This document shows, piece after piece, positions 56,331 through 64,000 of a stretch of 64,000 nucleotides of DNA (its first letter is position 1; every line of letters starts with the position of its first letter). Origin of the DNA: Adineta ricciae (lineage: Eukaryota > Rotifera > Eurotatoria > Adinetida > Adinetidae); NCBI GenBank assembly GCA_905250025.1, contig CAJNOJ010000031.1:62001-126000 (forward strand), read 5' to 3'. A program made the translations under genes and the position numbers. The notes under the pieces are model-generated. The model did not search any database. It saw nothing but the letters and a program-made list of their open reading frames with translations, and was not told the origin of the DNA.

Positions 56331-56879
56331 TTGAGAAAAATTTTAATAGATGACGTATTAATTTAGAAATATTGAAAAACAAAAAATTGACGAATGTTTT
56401 TCTTTGTCCTTTGCGTCACCAAAAGGTAAATGTATGATTGTGATTCATTTTCTTTTCTTTTTTTCTTCTTCTCTTACACGCCTACAACCATTACAACCTC
56501 GTGCTATGAGCCGATCGATGAAGAATGTCGATAGATGATGGTTATGACATTACTCAGTCGATTGCTATACGAATACTTGTCAGTCCACTCGTTTTCTTTT
56601 CCTTTTTTTGTCTTGTTACTTGATGACGATGAAGAGACGAAGAAATCGAAGAGAAAGATAAAATCGTATATATATGCGTATAAAAACAAAACAAAAAAAC
56701 AACAGAAGCACATTTATCTTTTGTATTCTTTCGTTCGTCTTATGATACATTCATTTCGTATATGTATATATACAATTTATCTTTGCCACGTCATCTATTC
56801 GCTATGAAGGGTAGAGAACAATATTAGTAAAAATGGGCCCATTCATTCAATTCGCTTAAATCGATATTGAAAATCTCTC
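56331..56879. other. Divergent region between OTU gene and QPRT
   Basis: No coding signal; T-rich and A-rich with an ATATATATGCG run near 56667. It must contain the promoters of both neighbours. Confidence 0.55.
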
Positions 56880-57731
56880 ATGCAGAATATAGACATAACT
56901 CAATTAACAATTGAAATAGATGTTCGTTGTGCTTTAAAGGAAGACATCGGCGATGGTGATGTAACAGCTCAACTGATTCCAAAAGAGCAAATATCGAAAG
57001 CAACTGTGATTACACGTGAAAAGGCCATTATTTGTGGTGTTTTATGGTTCGATGAAGTCTTTCGACAACTTGATCCGATAAATGTCACTATTGACTGGCT
57101 TGTTAAAGACGGTGATCGTGCACAAGCAAATGATTTGCTATGTACATTAGAAGGACCATCACGAATCTTATTGACTGGTGAACGAACAGCTTTGAATTTC
57201 TTACAATTTCTTTCAGGTATCGCTACTCGATGTCGACATTATGCAGATTTAGTTCAAGAAACAAAAGTTCAACTACGTGATACACGAAAAACCATACCCG
57301 GTTTGCGTCTGGCTGAAAAGTATGCTGTTACACAAGGCGGTTGTCATAATCATCGTTGGGGACTTTATGATGCATTTTTAATCAAGGAAAATCATATTGC
57401 CGCGTGTGATAATAATATCACAAAAGCTGTTCAACGTGCACGAGAGATCACATCGAAGAAACCGATTGAAGTTGAAGTTGAAAATCTTGATGAATTGAAA
57501 CAAGCATTAGATACAAATGTTGAAATGATTTTACTGGATAACATGAGTTTAGATGAAATGCGTCAAGCTGTTCAAATTACGAATGGACGCGCTAAACTTG
57601 AAGCATCCGGTGGTATTAACGAGACAACATTGTGTGCCGTTGCACAAACCGGAGTTGATTATATTGCGATCGGGACTTTGACCAAAGATGTCAAAGCGAT
57701 CGATTTATCCATGCGATTCCAGTCTCAATAA
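56880..57731 (+). CDS. QPRT: Quinolinate phosphoribosyltransferase, bacterial NadC type, intronless
   Basis: A single open frame of 283 residues. It converts quinolinate and PRPP to nicotinate mononucleotide, the entry of de novo NAD synthesis. The full family pattern is present: [17 protein letters not shown] at the start, [17 protein letters not shown], the PRPP/quinolinate site [17 protein letters not shown] with [34 protein letters not shown], and LEASGGINE with [12 protein letters not shown] near the end. The [17 protein letters not shown] wording is that of bacterial (for example gammaproteobacterial) NadC; the animal enzyme has a different sequence in this region. With no intron in a window where most genes are split, this suggests acquisition by horizontal transfer, a known feature of bdelloids. 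Base composition looks like that of its neighbours, so it would be an adapted, not recent, gain. Confidence 0.95.
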   Translation: MQNIDITQLTIEIDVRCALKEDIGDGDVTAQLIPKEQISKATVITREKAIICGVLWFDEVFRQLDPINVTIDWLVKDGDRAQANDLLCTLEGPSRILLTGERTALNFLQFLSGIATRCRHYADLVQETKVQLRDTRKTIPGLRLAEKYAVTQGGCHNHRWGLYDAFLIKENHIAACDNNITKAVQRAREITSKKPIEVEVENLDELKQALDTNVEMILLDNMSLDEMRQAVQITNGRAKLEASGGINETTLCAVAQTGVDYIAIGTLTKDVKAIDLSMRFQSQ

Positions 57732-58306
57732 TCCAAATATATACATATGGAAACATAAAGATAAAAGTCGATCGATCACGTTTTTTAAAGAGTAGTTTAG
57801 TTTATTCTAACGAGAAAATATATGTCTAATTTGCTTGATTTACAAACAAGAATGTTCGTGACTAGTTTGTCAGAAAGATGCATAATAATTACTTATAGTA
57901 CCAGAGAAAATCTTCAACAAATTTCTATACTACGAATTATCAGAAATACATTGAAATGGCATTGTCTGACTGATATTGTCAAATCGAACTACATGTGAAA
58001 GATGAGGTAGAAATGAATCATTTTCCAGATTCATCGAAGAGCTGAGATACTTACATTTTTTCATCCTAAATTCAAATGATGCGAAAATTTACGGATCTTT
58101 ATATCTAGTAGATAAAATATATCTAACATTGCGCATCCTAGTTTCGATTCACACGTTTGAGGTACGTGTAACCATTGTTCTCATCTTTGCCGCCATTTAG
58201 ACATCGTTACTTTCTTTTCTAAAGTTTTATTTTCGTTTTTCCAAAAAAAAGCTGTTTTCATAAATTTAAGCAAGAATAAGTCATGATTATTTTGTTTATC
58301 GTAAGT
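57732..58306. other. Convergent intergenic region after QPRT
   Basis: No coding signal recognised. 3' flanks of QPRT (+) and the Gig2-like gene (-). Confidence 0.6.
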
Positions 58307-58958
58307 TCACTTGATAGTGATTGTTGTGTCAGCATTGTCGCAATCGCTGTCGTACTCTATAGTCAGCTCTTTGTGTTTTATTTTAGTTTTACCCTTGCCT
58401 TTGATATTGAGCGGATATCTTGGAGCTTGTTCAAAATTTGTTTTCCCGTTGTGCTGATGATATTTCACAATTTTCACTCTCTTTTGTTCTTGTACGCACC
58501 ATTCCGGGAACTTGTGATTATTCCCTGCCCATGGATAATGCTCAGCCTGGCAAGTATCATAACCCTCTTCATACCACTGACCATCTCCATCGTCATCATC
58601 TCCAGTTAATACCTTCTTGTGTCCTACATTGAGCTCAGCTTCAACAACAAAGCTATCATTAGAATCGCTGTTGTACTGAGAAATTTTCTTGGCAGCGCTT
58701 TTTTCGGCTAAATAAATGCCAGGTCCTAGCCGTCCTTCTGTAGAAGGTCGTAGTCCATGCTTATTAATAGAGTCTGCGTGCTTAGGCAAAGTTCCATGAT
58801 ATACACGAACTAATTATAAGACTAAAATTAGGAAATCATAGTCTTGATTTATAGAAGAACATACTTATCTTTCGATCATGCCTTTTGTGGTGTCGGTATT
58901 TCTTCCAATGTTCACGCGTAGTATCCGTACAATATGGATCGTTCGGACACAGTTCCAT
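58307..58958 (-). CDS. PBZ-spaced zinc finger plus Gig2-like ADP-ribosyltransferase-fold protein
   Basis: Two exons (58958-58865 and 58809-58307) give 198 residues. The first exon encodes a compact finger: Cys4, Cys10, His17 and His23, spacing C-x5-C-x6-H-x5-H, identical to the PBZ poly(ADP-ribose)-binding zinc finger, although the usual Tyr-Gly after the first Cys is absent. After RVYHGT comes a PARP-like fold of the Gig2 type: SINKHGLRPSTEGRLGPGIY, LAEKSAAKKI, VVEAELNVGHKKVL, then GYDTCQAEHYPW and PEWCVQEQKRVKIVKY. Gig2 proteins were first described as virus-induced in fish and are related to PARP catalytic domains. The H-Y-E type triad begins with the His of VYHGT and Tyr of GIYLA; I see no clear third residue. 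The C-terminal 50 residues are Lys-rich then acidic. Activity is unknown. Confidence 0.8.
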
Positions 58959-60550
58959 TTTTGCCGCGTTTAGGCTAACAATGTAAAGAGAATCAATTAC
59001 CGCTTTATCGAACGATCGTCAAAGTCATATCTTACAGACGGAAATATTATGTGAGTCACGTGATCTTCAAAACTTCGATAATATTTCTCCTGAAAAACAC
59101 CTCTCACTGTCTTCTGAAGAGAAATACATTCTAAAGCTATCAATAGCATTTTGTTAGGAATGAGTAAGTTCAATCCTGACGGAAAATGTACACCTATCCA
59201 GTTTAGATATGAGTAAAGTGACTAATGGTAAAACTTATTTGTGACCTGTAGATACTTTTCACTCAAGCGCAATACAATGGTCACGAAACGATCGAGTCGC
59301 AAACTAAGTTGATCTCTAATACATGTTATCAATCTCATTGTATATATTTCGTCTTTTTTGTATCAATTAAAGCCCTCAATATAAGCTCTATGTCAGCATT
59401 TTACAGTTAATTACACGAATTTATGTTTAGTTTTTATGAGCTCTATTATGATTGATATTCTCACTAATGTGTTAGTTCTGTAATGAAATAAGACGACTTA
59501 CGAGTAGGTATTTAACTATTTGATTTTTGGATGTGCTATGAGAAATGACATTGCTTAGCGTATTTATAGTTTACCGTCTTAGACTACTTGTACCAATCAA
59601 CATGGAAAATTACTACCTAGTCGCCTTTTTCTGGGTTTTTTAACTTCATATGCATAATTTTATACGTACTGAATACCTATCGTACGTTTTCTCTCTCACA
59701 AATCTTTCGCTCTTTCTGATTAATACAAAAACAAATAATGGAAATTTCCAAGCTCTTTTCCTCCTTTCGGATAGGGTGTTGTAAGCGTAGCAGAGTAGTG
59801 GGGATATTTGTCCCTTTAGGAACCTGGGGGTTGGAGGGAAAGTAAATCACAAGAGGAAGACAAAAACGTAGTGGGGGACATTTTCGTTTCAAATATTTCT
59901 TTAAACATATTGTTTGTGAATACACACGTTGAAAGCAACAGATAATTCATTTTGATATGATAACATAGCAAGCATATAACATAAAACTGAGTGACACACG
60001 AGTTCACCGTGCATGAGAAACGCAGGGCGAATCATGGAACAGTATAATCACGGTCGACATGTATTGTTCGTTTGCTAATTCTTTCTTACAGGTGTAAAAC
60101 ATACTCTGACTATAAGAGTGATGATTAATTTTTCGATTTCCGAAACGTATTGTCTCAAGTCAGCTTCTGAGACCATCTCATATCATAATTGCAGCTTTTC
60201 TTGTGCATATCCAGGATGAAGGGAGAAAGAAAACTCGTGCTTGAACATAAGAATATCGCACGGTCATTAATATTTCGTGTTTATACTGATTCATTAAACT
60301 TTAGGCGACAGTGTCGCAAAGCAAATACGAAAGATGTTGCTTTTGAACATCAAAAATCAAAATAAAGATAAGACAAAGTCATATTTTTCGATTTTCATTG
60401 TCTGAAAAGCTTAATTTGATGTCTTTTGTTTGACAAGTATACCATATGTTTCTGACTGATCAATATTCCGACCAATGAGAATTCTCGCGAGAAATACGTT
60501 ACTCACTATTTGTCGTTTTCGAAGCGAAAAGGTGAACAGCTTCTAGTCAA
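58959..60550. other. Intergenic region with a G-rich island
   Basis: No coding signal recognised. A G-rich island lies at about 59770-59880 on the plus strand, with runs GGG, GGGG, GGGGG, GGG and GGGGG in an otherwise AT-rich area. The right end is the SHPRH promoter; a CTTCTAG acceptor-like site lies four bases before the SHPRH ATG. Confidence 0.5.
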
Positions 60551-63500
60551 ATGCCTCATCATCGCCGAAGTAAATCCTACCAACTTCGTGATCGTCAAAT
60601 CGATCCTCAATTGACCTACGATGGCATTAAAACGAATCCATTACCATATATTGACAATGACATTCATCCCGTAGATGATCATTCTCTTTGTTTAGCCGAA
60701 CTTTATTCTGAACACTGGGATGTAAATTCAACCACTGAACAGATCTTTCTTCGTGATCCATTTGTTCTCTCGACTTGTGACGAGGAAGAGATTGCTTATT
60801 TAAAAACCGTGACTCATCCATTGAAATGGTTGTACGATTTAATCAAAAATGAACGATTACAAATGTATTACTCAGCGAAAGAATGTACATTAACTTTAAA
60901 TTATTCGTTAATTTCTAAGGGAAATTTCAATTTATTCGTTTTTTATAAATCTTGCAAACAAAATGAGAAAACCAATCGATTTTTCAAACACTTGTTCCAA
61001 TTTAACGACTATCAATCAATTTCTCATTTGTATGATATGGACACCAGTGCTATGAATATCATTGATTTCATCTATCAAGAAATTCAAGCAACAACGATGC
61101 TCAACATCGATGAACATATTTCATTACCTCTACTAACTTCATTTTTAAAAAATGACGTGATCGAATTGAAAGATCATCAAGTTAAATCAAGTAAGATTTC
61201 CAACTTTTCTCCTCGTCAAAATCTCCTTCATTTTTGTCTAGTTCATTGGATGCTCAAACGTGAACGAGAGTTTTCATCTACAAATGTCTACACGCCGCTG
61301 CACTGTTGTCGTGATCTATCAGATAAATTATTTTACGTTCATATTATCGATGGAGTTGTACTGCATGATGATGAAGTGAACAGTCGATACAATCAAGAAA
61401 AATTTCCGTTACCCGGTGGTATACTTTGCGATGAGATGGGTTTGGGGAAGACAATGTGTGTATTGTTAACTTCACTTTTGAATCTATGTTCAGAAGATTT
61501 TCTGAAAGTAAATATTACTCAGCCAATCGATAACGACGAAGAAGAAAAATTGGTTAAGTATAAGAAATTCAAACTGGATGATCCTGTGGATTTACCGTGT
61601 CTCTGTGGTAAAATTGCGAACCGAAGTCCCAATCTAACAGCAGATTCTATCCTTGTTTGCATTCAATGTTCTCGTTATGTACACAAGACATGTTTTATTC
61701 GAGAAGAACAAGAAACATTCCTTTGTCCATATTGTGAACAGCGTTTATCAAACACGAGTGAATTATTACCGACGAAAGCCACGTTAATTATTGCTCCAGG
61801 AGCGATTATTGACCAATGGATTGAAGAAATCTCCAAACATTTAGACTATCCTTTGGATATTTATATGTACGAAGGTGTTGTAAATAAAATTCCCATACCA
61901 GATCGACACTATCTTGCCAAACAAGATTTTATCTTCTGCTCATATGAGAATCTACGCAAAGATATTCATCATAACGAAGCTTGTTCACATGAACTCCATT
62001 CAACACGAACGCAAGTACGAAAATACGAATATTTAATTAGCCCGTTATTACGGATGAAATTTTGGCGTTTAGGTTCGTTTTGTTTCATTCTTAGCCCACT
62101 CTCATTCTCTTTTCTTTTCCGCTTTTAGTACTCGATGAAGCTCAAATGTAAGTTACTCTCTTTTGAGAATTAAAACTAGTTGAGCTTTTCGAAAATTCCA
62201 ATAGGGTTGATACACCAAAAGCTCCAACATCGATCATGGCTCGGTCACTTGTCGCACATCATCGATGGTAGACGTCTTCTGACTTTCAAATCATCAATTC
62301 TTTCGATTGAATTTAGGTTTGTCACGGGTACACCATTTCATCGTTCAATCAATGATCTCGAAGGCATAGTTCAGTATTTATTTCCTTCGATTGACACACC
62401 ACGTGATCAAATGTCCACATTACTACGAATGAAAGATAAAGTCCACGAAGTATTTCTCTCATGGTTGATGGATTTCTTGAAGTTGATCACTCGACGGACA
62501 TCTCGTCAATGTTTGAACGACTTACCTGAACAATATGGTAATTCTTTACATTGAAAGATTTTGTGTTAGATAGAAATTGTTGTTTCGAAACGTTTTTAGA
62601 ACGTGTTATACGTTTGCAATTCTCTGAACTTGAAAGAACCTATTACAATCGAATATGGAACGAGTGTCGAGATGATTTCAAGCGAGAATTTCAACATCTG
62701 TGGCAAAAACGAGAACGCGACGGAAATGGTAAACATCCTCCGAATTAAATCTCACAGATTTCTCTGAAATTTATTTATTCAGGTGGCGTTTTACCCGATG
62801 ATTTTGTCGCATGGACATTCGAATCGAGTAACGAAATCGATATGAACGACATTCATTTTCTCTCATCTACTGCACGCAGTTGTCTGCAAACTCCATTGAT
62901 AAAACTCCGATGTCTATGTGATCATCCACAAGTCGGTGCCTATGGTGTTCGGTAAATTTTTCTTCTCATTCAATTTGATCTTACTTTGACATTACGTAGT
63001 CATAATGATCCAGCATTAGTTCATTATTACAATCGTTTTCATTATTCATCGAACCGAAATTTTTCCATTCGACATTCAAATAATTCCTTAGAAACAACGG
63101 CACCGTTAACTAAAGATGATCAACCATTCACAATGAAAGATTTACTTGACTTATTAACAGCACGTGAATTGGAAAGTGGGGAGGATTGTCTTCGACTTTC
63201 TCTGTTGAATTTCAATGGTCTCGCCGGGTTATATCTCATTCAATATCAGCATGAAGCAACTCGACCTATCATCGACAATAACAATAAAAATGATCAACAT
63301 TACATTCAAATGGTCGTCCGAACTTATGAACGAGTGATTGAAACAGCGGAAAGTTATAAAGAACCCTTCCATGCCGATTCATTTCAATTAGCTCATGCTT
63401 ATTACAATCTCTCGCATTCGATCAAATTAGCAACCGAACTTACCAATGTTTCCAGGTAATGTCACTATGCTTTACCGTATGAGAAGAATAACTTTTGTTT

Positions 63501-64000
63501 GTGCCCTTCAGTAAACTCACCAGTGTGGAAGCCTACGATGAATTCAACAAGATCAAACAGCGACATCAAACTCAATCCGAACACGAAATGAGTGAAGCAT
63601 GGAAGACGTTCAACGAGAAATTACTAACTAAAAAAGACGTGAAAAGTGAAATTAAAGCTTTGCTCGAAGATATTTCCACACACATCAAACCTATCGAAAA
63701 TGATAAACTGGATATACACTATCATGTTAATCGAGAACGGCGTTTGCCATTTACAACTTGGAATGGATTCTTACTTGCATTAGTTGAAGAATTCGATAAA
63801 TTACAGGGAATTCGAGAGAATCTATTAATATATATCGACGCGTTGAAACGCACGCCGAATGACGATGATGTCGCAAAGATGAGTTCATGTTCAAAATGCG
63901 GTTTCGATAATGATTCAACGAATGAACATATTTGTATCTTTTGCGAGTGTGATGTGGTAATGAAAAGTTATCATTGCAGGTAAATCCGTGAACTTTGTGA
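60551..64000 (+). CDS. SHPRH: SHPRH E3 ligase/SNF2 ATPase, 3' partial
   Basis: Exons seen: 60551-61190, 61242-62072, 62129-62147, 62205-62267, 62317-62537, 62600-62728, 62783-62951, 63000-63455 and 63512-63979, then a donor; the gene runs off the window. About 998 residues are encoded here. SHPRH polyubiquitinates PCNA in error-free damage tolerance. Seen in order: N-terminal region; SNF2 motif I Walker A GGILCDEMGLGKT (~295); an inserted PHD-type finger with C4HC3 spacing (CLCGK, CIQCSRYVHKTC, CPYC at ~350-400); motif Ia LIIAPGAIIDQWIEE; the DEAQ box (VLDEAQMVDTPKA) built over a 19-base exon; motif III FVTGTPFHR; then the long SHPRH-specific helical region and the start of a Cys-rich cluster (CSKCGFDN, CIFCECD). 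The RING and SNF2 C-terminal half are expected beyond 64000. No linker-histone H15 domain was noticed. Confidence 0.93.

Overview
The window looks like nuclear DNA of a small invertebrate animal, most probably a bdelloid rotifer. It is AT-rich and gene-dense (about 24 protein genes in 64 kb). Nearly all genes are split by GT-AG introns of about 46-60 bases. The gene set is metazoan: neuropeptide F, a DEG/ENaC channel, AMPK gamma, a PEA3-type ETS factor, phosphorylase kinase gamma. There is also one intronless NAD-biosynthesis gene of bacterial type and a Gig2-like ADP-ribosyltransferase-fold gene. No virus, transposon, CRISPR, rRNA or convincing tRNA was seen. The species is inferred, not shown.

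Layout. 1-5.7 kb: the 3' part of a TASOR-like (DUF3715) gene with a long Gln/Ala-rich tail, then HIGD2A. 6.2-8.3 kb: GRAM-domain ER membrane protein (-). 8.3-11.9 kb: no gene. 11.9-15.4 kb: ADP/ATP carrier, COMMD6-like, and DNAJB12 (-). 16.1-18.7 kb: a predicted myristoylated disordered protein and a PEA3-type ETS factor (-). 20.5-23.2 kb: glucosidase II beta (-) with an apparent alternative membrane-anchored last exon. 24.0-31.1 kb: REXO4, DEG/ENaC channel (-), EIF3D, phosphorylase kinase gamma. 32.1-32.6 kb: a candidate amidated-peptide precursor (-). 33.3-37.9 kb: two divergent coiled-coil genes and a calmodulin-like gene. 38.1-43.5 kb: type-2 malate/lactate dehydrogenase and an M1 aminopeptidase. 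44.7-51.6 kb: AMPK gamma with two candidate alternative first exons. 51.6-54.8 kb: no gene. 54.8-58.9 kb: neuropeptide F, OTU protease (-), bacterial-type QPRT, and a zinc finger/Gig2-like protein (-). 60.6-64.0 kb: SHPRH, cut by the window end.

The genes do not form one pathway. Themes are ER quality control (PRKCSH, DNAJB12, GRAMD), mitochondrial metabolism (ADP/ATP carrier, HIGD2A, dehydrogenase), energy and calcium signalling (AMPK gamma, PHKG, calmodulin-like) and peptide signalling (NPF, a second prohormone, a DEG/ENaC channel). Several same-strand neighbours lie 150-280 bases apart with an AG acceptor-like site just before the downstream ATG, which would fit operons resolved by spliced-leader trans-splicing.

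The most notable observations are an apparent 2-base exon in the ADP/ATP carrier gene, an unfamiliar three-site amidated-peptide precursor, an alternative transmembrane C-terminus for glucosidase II beta, a bacterial-type QPRT gene, and a PBZ-spaced zinc finger joined to a Gig2-like PARP fold. All exon joins were made by eye from splice signals and reading-frame continuity; each full CDS reported as complete sums to a multiple of three.
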